A stretch of 40,379 bases of DNA, from assembly GCA_004356615.1 (NCBI GenBank), contig SMWT01000072.1, positions 1-40,379 on the forward strand, written 5' to 3'. The translations under genes and the position numbers were made by a program. Positions 8,618 to 16,009 of this stretch are shown here, piece after piece. The notes under the pieces were generated by a model. The model searched no databases and was not told the origin of the DNA. It saw only the letters and a list, made by a program, of their open reading frames with translations. The stretch is from Deltaproteobacteria bacterium. GTDB lineage: Bacteria > Bdellovibrionota > Bacteriovoracia > Bacteriovoracales > Bacteriovoracaceae. Each line of letters starts with the position of its first letter. Within the stretch, counting starts at the first letter, position 1.

Positions 8618-9012
8618 TGAAAACATTTTTAGTTTTACTCTTTCTTATGCCCCCTATAGCTCAGTCAGGGCCTATTCATTATTTATATTATGGTAATATG
8701 TACGGTCATCTTCATCAGGGCCCATCTAGTTATTCGGATTCATTGAAATCACTGACCTGTGGAGATCGTGTTCAATTAATTCAAGACAAGAGCGGGGTTA
8801 CTACTGAGTTTTCCAGATTTTCATGGGTTAAAATAAAATATGGACCGAATGAAGGCTTTATCCGAGCTGAATTTTTAGATAAGAGCAAACCAAAATGCTT
8901 CCAGGCCAAATACATCAAATTTTTTAACCAGTTTAAAATTGAATTAAACGATGTTTTTACTTGGGGCCGGCTGTACGACCAATATGTAACGGGCAGCTCA
9001 AAAGTGAGGTAG
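8617..9012 (+). CDS. Secreted SH3-like domain protein
   Basis: 131 residues from the ATG at 8617, which overlaps the lapB stop (TGATG). A signal peptide of about 18 residues (MKTFLVLLFLMPPIAQSG) is followed by one bacterial-SH3-like domain (about 35-95): a GDRVQLIQDKSG strand pair, then WVKIKYGPNEGFIRAEFL. Bacterial SH3 domains often bind peptidoglycan or partner proteins in the periplasm. Two Cys (in LTCGD and KCFQ) could form a disulfide. The role is unknown; its place in the lapB-tol operon suggests envelope work. Confidence 0.75.
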   Translation: MKTFLVLLFLMPPIAQSGPIHYLYYGNMYGHLHQGPSSYSDSLKSLTCGDRVQLIQDKSGVTTEFSRFSWVKIKYGPNEGFIRAEFLDKSKPKCFQAKYIKFFNQFKIELNDVFTWGRLYDQYVTGSSKVR

Positions 9013-9017
9013 GATTA

Positions 9018-9905
9018 ATGTTTATTAGATTTAGTCTCATTCTTCTCTTATTGACCACCTTTTCCTTTGCTGGGGACAGATTGGGGGAGGGACGAAAAAA
9101 GGCAGACGCTGAAATTTTTACGGATTTCAAGGCCATCAAGGAAGTCCTGGAAAATGATCAACTTTCAAACAATGTCAAAAAGATTCAAAACGGTCGGATA
9201 GCTCAGCAAAAGAAAAAGCTGAATAAGGAAATAAAAAGTTACGATATTCCAGGTAAGAATGAATTTTGGAAGTTTATGAGTGAACTATGGGTGGTCCAAA
9301 ATATCTCTAAGCTAAAATGGAATTTTGAAAAGCCAGACTACGGGCTTGATGATTATTTTGCCAGATTTCTCGAGGATTTAGGTTACTACGAAATAAAATT
9401 TAAAGTTCTTTTACTGGATACCTCTTTGGTAACCCACTTTGCCCTTCCAACATCGGGAAGAGATGCGCTTTTTCTCCTCTCGGTTCCTTTTATTCGAGTG
9501 ATGGATTTAAGCAAATTAGAAATTTCTATTTTAATGCTAGAAGATTATATGAGAAGTAATCTGGGGCAGTTTAAAAAGAAAGTCACACCAAAAGGCCTAA
9601 CCGAGCTGTTAGGTAGCAACTTCTACAAGAAAAAGCTGGATATGGGGATTTTTAATGGAGTCCTTCAAAATTATAGCAAGCTGGTTTTTAATACGGGTTT
9701 TAATTTTGAAGAGCAGTTTGCAGTTACAAAGCAAATGCAGGGAATGCTTCATGGCAAGTTAAAATATTGGAAGAGCTATATGACACTTTTAGGAAAGATA
9801 TCCAACTTGGTTAAGGGTAATGTTGTATATAAGGATTATAACAAGATTTATCCATCCCCAGAACTTCAAATCAACTGGCTTAAACCGAAAAAGGAAATAT
9901 TGTAG
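9018..9905 (+). CDS. Secreted protein of unknown function, possible degenerate M48-like peptidase
   Basis: 295 residues from the ATG at 9018 with AGGTAGGA upstream; the longer frame from 8961 would run into the previous gene. A signal peptide is clear (cleavage near FSFA-GD), so it is periplasmic or membrane-associated. A charged helical region (about 20-70) is followed by a mostly helical body. HFALPTSGRDALFLL near 142-156, followed by LSKLEISILMLEDYMRSNLG near 167-186, recalls the order of the NAFALPGG and HExxH regions of M48 peptidases, but the His residues are missing. This resemblance is weak and by eye. The gap to the next gene is 3 bases. Confidence 0.65.
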   Translation: MFIRFSLILLLLTTFSFAGDRLGEGRKKADAEIFTDFKAIKEVLENDQLSNNVKKIQNGRIAQQKKKLNKEIKSYDIPGKNEFWKFMSELWVVQNISKLKWNFEKPDYGLDDYFARFLEDLGYYEIKFKVLLLDTSLVTHFALPTSGRDALFLLSVPFIRVMDLSKLEISILMLEDYMRSNLGQFKKKVTPKGLTELLGSNFYKKKLDMGIFNGVLQNYSKLVFNTGFNFEEQFAVTKQMQGMLHGKLKYWKSYMTLLGKISNLVKGNVVYKDYNKIYPSPELQINWLKPKKEIL

Positions 9906-9908
9906 GAA

Positions 9909-10742
9909 ATGAAAAACAGTTTATTAAGAGATCTCTCTTATTATGTTTTTTACAATTTAGTTACTCTCGTTTCTATTACCATAATTGTTTCGCTCATTAC
10001 TTTCTTTCATTTTCTTTTAGATCATTCCATAGAGGCCATCGAAAGTTGGATATCTGACAACGGCTGGGGACTTATTACTGCTTCCAAGTTGATTGCACTT
10101 TTTATTGTCATGAAATTTCATGTCTTAAATAAAAACGATAAACCTACATTTAAAAAACTCACTTTGGATCATTTCATTTTTCCTAAGAAAGAATTTTATC
10201 CCATTTTATTGGCCTTTATCGGGCTGTTTTTTGTGCTAGAAAGCGTAAACTTTGTGGTGGGGGAATTTGAACTAGATAATGTAATAAAATCCTTTTTTTA
10301 TGCTTTTCTTTTTTATTTTTCAGATTTATTTTTACTGGCCCAAATTAGCTCGAACGGAAAGACGAGTAGACTTAAAAACTTTTTGTATCCACTCATTTTT
10401 GTCATTATCGCTAAAACTTCATTTCTTTTAATAACCGTTTCAGATGAAAAAGGGCAGTTAACACTTCTCATTACGTATCTAAATATGGTGCTCTTGATGT
10501 TTATAAGCGGACTTAACCGAGAGAATAAGTTTAGTTTGCTCGCACCTTTAATTTTTTTAATCTTCTATATTTGCCCGATAATATCAATCTTTGGCCTAGA
10601 TCCTGTTTGGGGTGATTCCAGGGCGGTAATGACTTTAAAGATTATTCCATATTTAAAAAATTACATTGTTTTTAGCCTGTTGATTTTATGCTATCTTTAT
10701 TTAAAAAATTTCAAATACAAGGAAAATTATGGGATCGAGTGA
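9909..10742 (+). CDS. Polytopic membrane protein of unknown function
   Basis: 277 residues with about eight hydrophobic segments (near 14-38, 55-70, 95-115, 120-142, 155-173, 178-196, 205-225 and 245-268). No motif is recognised. The loops are short, so most of the protein lies in the inner membrane. It starts 3 bases after the preceding gene and overlaps tolQ by 14 bases, so it is very likely co-translated with the Tol proteins. It could be an accessory Tol-associated factor or merely a passenger in the operon. Confidence 0.7.
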   Translation: MKNSLLRDLSYYVFYNLVTLVSITIIVSLITFFHFLLDHSIEAIESWISDNGWGLITASKLIALFIVMKFHVLNKNDKPTFKKLTLDHFIFPKKEFYPILLAFIGLFFVLESVNFVVGEFELDNVIKSFFYAFLFYFSDLFLLAQISSNGKTSRLKNFLYPLIFVIIAKTSFLLITVSDEKGQLTLLITYLNMVLLMFISGLNRENKFSLLAPLIFLIFYICPIISIFGLDPVWGDSRAVMTLKIIPYLKNYIVFSLLILCYLYLKNFKYKENYGIE

Positions 10743-11412
10743 ATTAGATATTGTAAAAATAATTTTACATTCAGGACCTATAGTTAAAGGTGTCTTGATT
10801 CTCTTATTTTTCGCCTCAATTGTTTCCTGGGCGATTATTTTTAAAAAAAGAAGAAATCTTAAGAAGATTGAAAAAGATAATTCTGAATTTTTAGATGCCT
10901 ATTATAGTTGTAAAGACTTAAGGGATGTTCAACTCAAAACCGAGCATCTACCTAATTCTCCCTTTAAAGTAATGTTCTCGGAAGGTTATAGTGAACTCGA
11001 TAGTCTAAGGTCTAAATACGGAAGCGATATAAAAAATCATATTAAAGACTTTGGCACGAGATCCCTAGAGCGGGCGCTTAGGAAGGGTGCTAATGAGGCC
11101 AACTTAAAAATGGGAGCACTTGTGCCTACTCTGGCAAGCATTGGTTCTGTCTCTCCCTTTGTAGGGCTTTTTGGAACAGTTTGGGGCATTATCAATTCAT
11201 TTACCGGCCTGGCCTCCGGTGGCGCAACACTTGATGCCGTGGCCCCAGGTATTGCCGAGGCCTTAGTGGCCACAGCAGTGGGCCTTTTTGCCGCCATACC
11301 CGCTGTTTGGTTTTTTAATAGATTTTCTGGTGAAACCTCTAAGATAAATATAAAAATGGAGAGTTTTGGGGAAGGGTTTTTAAATAACGTAGAAAGAAGC
11401 TTGGATGATTAA
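10729..11412 (+). CDS. tolQ: TolQ/ExbB-type proton channel protein
   Basis: 227 residues. An N-terminal membrane segment (about 16-36), a large cytoplasmic loop (about 40-130) and two closely spaced membrane helices at about 139-164 and 170-200 carry the MotA/TolQ/ExbB signature (GLFGTVWGI and AEALVATAVGLFAAIPAVW). With TolR it forms the proton-driven motor that energises TolA. An AAGGA ribosome binding site lies 5 bases before the ATG, and the gene overlaps tolR by one base (TAATG). The adjacent tolR, tolA and tolB favour TolQ over ExbB. Confidence 0.92.
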   Translation: MGSSELDIVKIILHSGPIVKGVLILLFFASIVSWAIIFKKRRNLKKIEKDNSEFLDAYYSCKDLRDVQLKTEHLPNSPFKVMFSEGYSELDSLRSKYGSDIKNHIKDFGTRSLERALRKGANEANLKMGALVPTLASIGSVSPFVGLFGTVWGIINSFTGLASGGATLDAVAPGIAEALVATAVGLFAAIPAVWFFNRFSGETSKINIKMESFGEGFLNNVERSLDD

Positions 11413-11834
11413 TGGGTTTAAATCTAAACAAAAATAATAATAATAATAAATATATGTCCGATATCAATGTGACCCCATTCGTGGATGTTATGTTGGTGCT
11501 TTTGGTAATTTTTATGATTGCCGCCCCCTTAATGTTAAATGCTATTAAACTGCAATTACCCAAGACCAAAGAAATAAATATCATTAACCTAACTACCAAG
11601 CAGGTAGTCTTGTCTATGACCATGGATGGGAACCTATTTATCGGAAAAAAACTGATTGCCAAAAATAAATTGATATCGAAAATAAAAAGTGAATTTTTCA
11701 AAACTAAAAATCAAACCCTTTTCTTGCGGGCCGATTACAAAATATCTTACGGGAAAGTGGCAAAACTAATGTCTTTTCTTAAACATGGAGGAATCACTAC
11801 TATTGCGCTAGTGACAGAAATTGAAAAATCTTAA
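11412..11834 (+). CDS. tolR: TolR/ExbD-type motor protein
   Basis: 140 residues. A short Asn-rich tail, encoded by five in-frame AAT repeats at 11433-11447, precedes the single membrane helix SDINVTPFVDVMLVLLVIFM (about 16-35), with the conserved proton-carrying Asp in TPFVD. A periplasmic domain follows. It works with TolQ as the proton motor. An alternative ATG at 11454 would begin at MSDINVTPF and remove the Asn tail; neither start has an obvious ribosome binding site, but the one-base overlap with tolQ favours 11412 by coupling. Confidence 0.92.
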   Translation: MGLNLNKNNNNNKYMSDINVTPFVDVMLVLLVIFMIAAPLMLNAIKLQLPKTKEINIINLTTKQVVLSMTMDGNLFIGKKLIAKNKLISKIKSEFFKTKNQTLFLRADYKISYGKVAKLMSFLKHGGITTIALVTEIEKS

Positions 11835-12582
11835 AGCAAATTTACCCCTCTTTCTCGAAGATAGCCTTGTTCCCTACGCTAGATGGTCGTTTATAGTCCA
11901 TTTTTTTATTGCCTTATCTATAATTTTTGTTCCTCGAGTTTTTGACCTAGGCCAGGAAATGCCAAAAATCACCCAAGTGGTCTCGGCCATAAGAGTTGAT
12001 CTGGTGGCCATGCCCAAATATACGCTTAGGGAGCTGAAAAAATTAAGTGCAGCGGCCAGTGCCGCAAAAATTATACCAACCAAAGATAAAGGGCCAACCT
12101 ATTTGAAAAAGGGAAAACAAAAAAGCTTAAAAGATTTGTTGAGAGGGGAGGCAGGCAAAGAATTAAGTGTTAAGGCCAAAGGAAAAACTAAAAAAACTGC
12201 CAAAAGAAACAAGTACGCAAAAGAACTTGGTGGATTGATTCTTCAGGGAAATAAAATCAGTAAGGGATGGGCCATTGTCGGTGATACCAGAGAGATGATC
12301 TTAGATGAGTTTGGTAAATATATGGCGAGTCTACCAGATTATATAAGGCCAAACTGGAAACTACCGGCCAATTTGATGAAAAAAAAATTAAATTGTCGGG
12401 TGCAAGTTTTTATAGGTTCCAAGGGAGAGCTTAAAAAGGCCAAAATGTTTAAATCTAGTGGCAATGGTGAATATGATCGGAAGGCCATGGAAGCAGTGCG
12501 GGAGACGTCTTTTCCCATTCCTAGTAAAAATATTAAGGAGAAGGCCAGAAAGGGCCAAATACTACTGGGCTTTCCCCTATAA
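11821..12582 (+). CDS. tolA: TolA/TonB-type energy transducer
   Basis: 253 residues from a TTG at 11821 that overlaps tolR by 14 bases. One N-terminal membrane helix (about 22-42), a Lys/Ala-rich central stretch (about 70-150), and a C-terminal TonB/TolA-like domain (about 185-253) with CRVQVFIGSKGELKKAKM and a conserved hydrophobic C-terminus. It should span the periplasm and pass TolQR motion to TolB or the outer membrane. It is shorter than E. coli TolA (421), mostly in the linker. Its place between tolR and tolB supports TolA rather than TonB. Confidence 0.85.
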   Translation: MKNLKANLPLFLEDSLVPYARWSFIVHFFIALSIIFVPRVFDLGQEMPKITQVVSAIRVDLVAMPKYTLRELKKLSAAASAAKIIPTKDKGPTYLKKGKQKSLKDLLRGEAGKELSVKAKGKTKKTAKRNKYAKELGGLILQGNKISKGWAIVGDTREMILDEFGKYMASLPDYIRPNWKLPANLMKKKLNCRVQVFIGSKGELKKAKMFKSSGNGEYDRKAMEAVRETSFPIPSKNIKEKARKGQILLGFPL

Positions 12583-12596
12583 GGTAGAATCTAAAA

Positions 12597-13976
12597 ATGA
12601 AAAAAATTTTATTCTTATTTAGTTTACTTATTTTTGTTAACTCAAGTGCTTCCCAAGATCTAAGTATTGTTAGTGTTGGTAAAGCGACTTTAGAAAAAGA
12701 TCATCTTTTTTTAGAGAATCCATATTTTAAGGGATGGGTCAGTAAATCAAATAAAAAAATTGTTGAAAACGTTATCAAACTCCTTCGATCCGATTTTTCT
12801 TATTACAAAAATCGCTTTGCCGTGTTCCCCAAAAAATATCGAAACCATCCTTCAAAAAAATCTGTGGTTGAGGATGTTAAATATGTTTCTTGGCAAAAAA
12901 AAGAAACAGATTACCTGGTCAAGATGGATTTTTCTTCTTCTGTGTCTAAGAATGAAGGACTGAGGTATGTGGCCAGGGTTTATTCTATAAATACTAAAAA
13001 GGTGATCAGGGAATTACAGGGAAATTTATTTAAAAAGGACTGGAGAAAAGAAGGGCATTATCTGGCCGATAGGATATTTCACAGTATTACAGGTAAGAAA
13101 TCTATTTTTAAATCTAGGGTAATATTTGTCTCTGATGTCACCAGTACCGGCCGAGGTAAAAAAAGAAAGACGAGAAAAGAGATCTACGTGGTGGATTTTG
13201 ACGGGGCCAATCGCCAAAGGATTACTCACCATGGAGGAATAGTGATATCTCCTGCCATTTCCCCTAAAGGGGATAAGCTGGTTTACTCTCTTATAAAAAA
13301 AGGAAAAGGGAAAAAAAGAATAGAATTATATCTTTTGGATTTAGTGACCAAAAAAAGAACGATTCTTTCCCGTCGCAAAGGACTTAACTCAGGGGGAACC
13401 TTTCTCCCCAGTGGCGATGAGATCCTTCTAACCCTATCCAATTTGGGAAATGCAGAAATCTATGCCATGAATCTTGCCACTAAAAATCTAAGAAGGGTGA
13501 CCCACCACTACGCATCCGACGTGGATCCCTCGGTAAATGGTGATGGATCTGTGATGACCTTTTTATCAGGTAGATCAGGTAGGGCCCATATCTATACCTT
13601 AGACCCAAGTGGTAAAGAAAAATCAGTTAAAAGAATAAGTTTTGTGGGGAGGTTTAATGCCACCCCTCGGTTTTCCCCCGATGGTAAAGAGATTGTTTTT
13701 TCTTCTTGGCTAGATAATCGTTTTGATCTCTTTAAAATCAATCCCGATGGCACTGGATTGGCCCGTTTAACCAAGGATTTTGGCTCTAATGAATCTCCCT
13801 CCTTTAGCAATGATGGAGAATTTATCGTTTTTTCATCACAGCGGGTGATTTCTAGGTACCGAGCGGTTCAAAATATCTATCTAATGGACCGGGAAGGGCA
13901 GATTTTAGGCGCCGTAGTAAAGGATTTTGGTAACTGTCTAAGCCCTAGGTGGACAGAAAACTTTACGGGGTTTTAA
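12597..13976 (+). CDS. tolB: TolB periplasmic beta-propeller protein
   Basis: 459 residues with a signal peptide (about 1-19). The N-terminal alpha/beta domain (about 25-165) is followed by a six-bladed propeller (about 170-455), seen as repeated strands of the form ISPAISPKGDKLVYS, DVDPSVNGDGSVMTF, NATPRFSPDGKEIVFSS and NESPSFSNDGEFIVFSS. TolB binds TolA, and Pal in the outer membrane, and helps outer-membrane invagination during division. Length and order match the family. The usual next gene, pal, is absent: downstream is a 207-base spacer and then a regulator. Confidence 0.94.
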   Translation: MKKILFLFSLLIFVNSSASQDLSIVSVGKATLEKDHLFLENPYFKGWVSKSNKKIVENVIKLLRSDFSYYKNRFAVFPKKYRNHPSKKSVVEDVKYVSWQKKETDYLVKMDFSSSVSKNEGLRYVARVYSINTKKVIRELQGNLFKKDWRKEGHYLADRIFHSITGKKSIFKSRVIFVSDVTSTGRGKKRKTRKEIYVVDFDGANRQRITHHGGIVISPAISPKGDKLVYSLIKKGKGKKRIELYLLDLVTKKRTILSRRKGLNSGGTFLPSGDEILLTLSNLGNAEIYAMNLATKNLRRVTHHYASDVDPSVNGDGSVMTFLSGRSGRAHIYTLDPSGKEKSVKRISFVGRFNATPRFSPDGKEIVFSSWLDNRFDLFKINPDGTGLARLTKDFGSNESPSFSNDGEFIVFSSQRVISRYRAVQNIYLMDREGQILGAVVKDFGNCLSPRWTENFTGF

Positions 13977-14183
13977 ATACTTAGCTCATTGTACAAAGAG
14001 TAGACAGCTGCTCATAACCACCTGAAATTTTCCAGGCCGTCTAAAGTATAGACAGTTTAAGTCCTTGATTTTCATCATTTTATGCCCAAAATATGATCAA
14101 CCGAGTCAAAAGGTCTTGTAAAAATTATAGACGCAATGTATTATAAGGTACATTTATTTAGTCAAGTAATTCGAGGAGAACCT
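13977..14183. other. Regulatory spacer between tolB and the GAF/AAA+/Fis regulator
   Basis: 207 bases without a gene. It holds a perfect dyad, GTCTA-N5-TAGAC (14039-14053), two more TAGAC half-sites (at 14000 and 14128) and a sigma70-like promoter at 14116-14144. The third half-site falls in the spacer of that promoter. There is no clear intrinsic terminator after tolB. Confidence 0.5.
14116..14144 (+). promoter_or_regulatory. Sigma70-type promoter for the GAF/AAA+/Fis regulator
   Basis: -35 TTGTAA (14116-14121), 17-base spacer, -10 TATTAT (14139-14144). The start point would be near 14151, after the in-frame ATG at 14136, so translation must begin later; the GTG at 14184 with GAGGAG fits. 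A TAGAC half-site at 14128 lies in the spacer, which would suit autoregulation. Confidence 0.5.
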
Positions 14184-15719
14184 GTGAGCACTTTAAAAAA
14201 AACCGAACAAAATGAAATCAATACCCTTTCTTCAACCCTTCTTTCCACACTAGATGAGAAGAAGTTTTTTGGAAAACTTTCTTCCTTTATAGCGAAAAAA
14301 GTTAATGCGGATAATTCTTTTGTATTTCTAGTTTTAGAGGATAAGTCTACTAAGCTTATGGTGGAAAACGGGAAAAAGGCAAAAGGGACAAAAATTATGT
14401 CGGCAGGAGAGGGACCTTCTGGTCACGTTGTAAGAACAAAAAGTCCATATTTTAGTAATAATGTAAAAAGGGATCCACTTTTTAGTGGAGAATCTTATGG
14501 AGAAGATATTAACGCCGAACTTATCATTCCTGTAGCTCATGAAGGAATCATGGTGGCCACAATACATTTTCAGATGAAAGGCGTTGAAAAGACCTTCACT
14601 ATTGATCAATTGGCCTTGGCCAAGGAAATCCTTAATACTCAAACTATTCCCGTTTCAAATATGAAAATGTATTTGGCAGCGAAAAATCTAAATGATGCCT
14701 TATCGAAAAAAATTGATAATCTTATTCAAGATAAAGAAAAAAGAATTGAAACAGGTGGGGCCTATAAGGCCTTAGAACCCGATTTTAATTATCAATCCAA
14801 AGAAATGTCGGTTCTTATCGACCTTGCCGATAAGCTGTCACAAGTTGACGGCCCCGTTTTAATTCAGGGTGAGAGCGCTACCGGTAAAGAACTGGTTGCC
14901 AAGAGAATTCACTGTCGAAGTGAAAGAAAAGACAGACCATTTTTAGTGGTAAGTGCCTCTTCTTTTACTGAAGAAAACCTGGAAATTGAGCTTTTTGGAA
15001 TTGAAGGCCTAAATCCATCAGGAAAACTAATGGTTAGACCTGGTATTTTTGAAAGGGCCAATGGTGGTACTGTTGTCATTAAAGGACTTTCTAGGCTTAA
15101 CAGTAATATTCAATCTAGACTGATTCAATTAATTAGCAGTAAAAAAATCAATAGAGTTTCCGGACATGCTCCAGTATCAACTAATGTTAGAATCATTGCC
15201 ACTGATCAAAACGAAATAGAAGAATTAATGGATAAAGAAGTTATCTCAAAAGAACTAATTTATTTCTTTAATTCCATTAGAGTTCCAGGTCTAAAAGAAA
15301 GACAGGAAGATATTGAACTTTTGGCCACCAAGTTTTTAAACGGAACTAGAACAGGTGAAGAGCAAAAGACTTTAGCGCCAGGTGTAGTAAAAGCACTTAC
15401 AGAATATTCTTGGCCAGGAAATATTAGAGAGCTGCGAAATACAATGGAGCAGGCGTATCTACTTGCAGAAGGTCGGGTAATTGAAAAGGCCCATCTAGCA
15501 AAGCGTGTTATCGAAAATAAAGGTATGCAAGAGGAAAAAGACCTTAGTCCTATCTCTTATACTGGTATGACATTAGGAGATCTTGAGCGATTACATATTT
15601 GCGATACATTAGACCATACTCAAGGCAACAAAACTAAAACGGCCAAAATACTCGGAATAACAGTTAAAACGTTGTATAACAAACTCCATAGTTACGGAAT
15701 GATCCACCCTAAGGTCTAA
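14184..15719 (+). CDS. GAF-AAA+-Fis transcriptional regulator with degenerate sigma54-activator domain
   Basis: 511 residues from a GTG at 14184 (GAGGAG 5 bases upstream). A GAF sensor domain (about 20-165), an AAA+ domain of the NtrC type (about 200-395) and a Fis-type helix-turn-helix (about 470-508; AKILGITVKTLYNKL). Walker A is near normal (GESATGKE, 229-236). The GAFTGA loop that contacts sigma54 is replaced by GIEGLNPSG (272-280). Walker B reads GGTVVIKGLSRL (294-305) without Asp-Glu, and the arginine-finger segment reads ELIYFFNSIRVPGL. It therefore should neither hydrolyse ATP normally nor activate sigma54; it probably works as a ligand-sensing DNA-binding regulator, as TyrR does without GAFTGA. 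The target is unknown. Confidence 0.9.
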   Translation: MSTLKKTEQNEINTLSSTLLSTLDEKKFFGKLSSFIAKKVNADNSFVFLVLEDKSTKLMVENGKKAKGTKIMSAGEGPSGHVVRTKSPYFSNNVKRDPLFSGESYGEDINAELIIPVAHEGIMVATIHFQMKGVEKTFTIDQLALAKEILNTQTIPVSNMKMYLAAKNLNDALSKKIDNLIQDKEKRIETGGAYKALEPDFNYQSKEMSVLIDLADKLSQVDGPVLIQGESATGKELVAKRIHCRSERKDRPFLVVSASSFTEENLEIELFGIEGLNPSGKLMVRPGIFERANGGTVVIKGLSRLNSNIQSRLIQLISSKKINRVSGHAPVSTNVRIIATDQNEIEELMDKEVISKELIYFFNSIRVPGLKERQEDIELLATKFLNGTRTGEEQKTLAPGVVKALTEYSWPGNIRELRNTMEQAYLLAEGRVIEKAHLAKRVIENKGMQEEKDLSPISYTGMTLGDLERLHICDTLDHTQGNKTKTAKILGITVKTLYNKLHSYGMIHPKV

Positions 15720-15781
15720 GTTTAGGCCTTAAATTGTTTTATTCCTCATAAAGAATTACACTTAAAAAGGTGGAGGAATAG

Positions 15782-15997
15782 ATGGCCAAAGATACAGTCG
15801 CAAACCTAGAAGTTATGAACGGAGATGCCGGTCTTACTTGGAAAAACGTGAGAAGGGCATCAGAGATTGAAACTCTCTATCGTTTTATCGATGAGCATGG
15901 GCTTAGAAGAGATGCAAAGATCGTTTTTGAAGCTCTTTGGAGCAAGCTGGGAACGAAAAAACGCGCGCGAAGAAATTCAGTTAAAAAGGTCCACTAA
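15782..15997 (+). CDS. Small basic protein of unknown function (71 residues)
   Basis: A strong ribosome binding site (GGTGGAGGA) 5-6 bases before the ATG makes translation credible. The sequence is soluble and helical, with a Trp-containing central part (LTWKNVRRASEIETLYRFID) and a very basic tail (KKRARRNSVKK, about 59-69) that could contact nucleic acid. It lies between the degenerate regulator and the HD hydrolase, 62 bases after the former and 12 before the latter. No family recognised. Confidence 0.75.
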   Translation: MAKDTVANLEVMNGDAGLTWKNVRRASEIETLYRFIDEHGLRRDAKIVFEALWSKLGTKKRARRNSVKKVH

Positions 15998-16009
15998 AAA
16001 ACAAGAAAC

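Noticed and set aside
8651-8675. tRNA D-arm-like TATAGCTCAGTCAGGGC
   Set aside because: It lies inside the SH3-like gene, with no acceptor stem, anticodon arm or T-arm around it.
14136-14183. Upstream ATG as the start of the degenerate regulator
   Set aside because: It precedes the -10 box of the likely promoter and has no ribosome binding site; the GTG at 14184 with GAGGAG fits.
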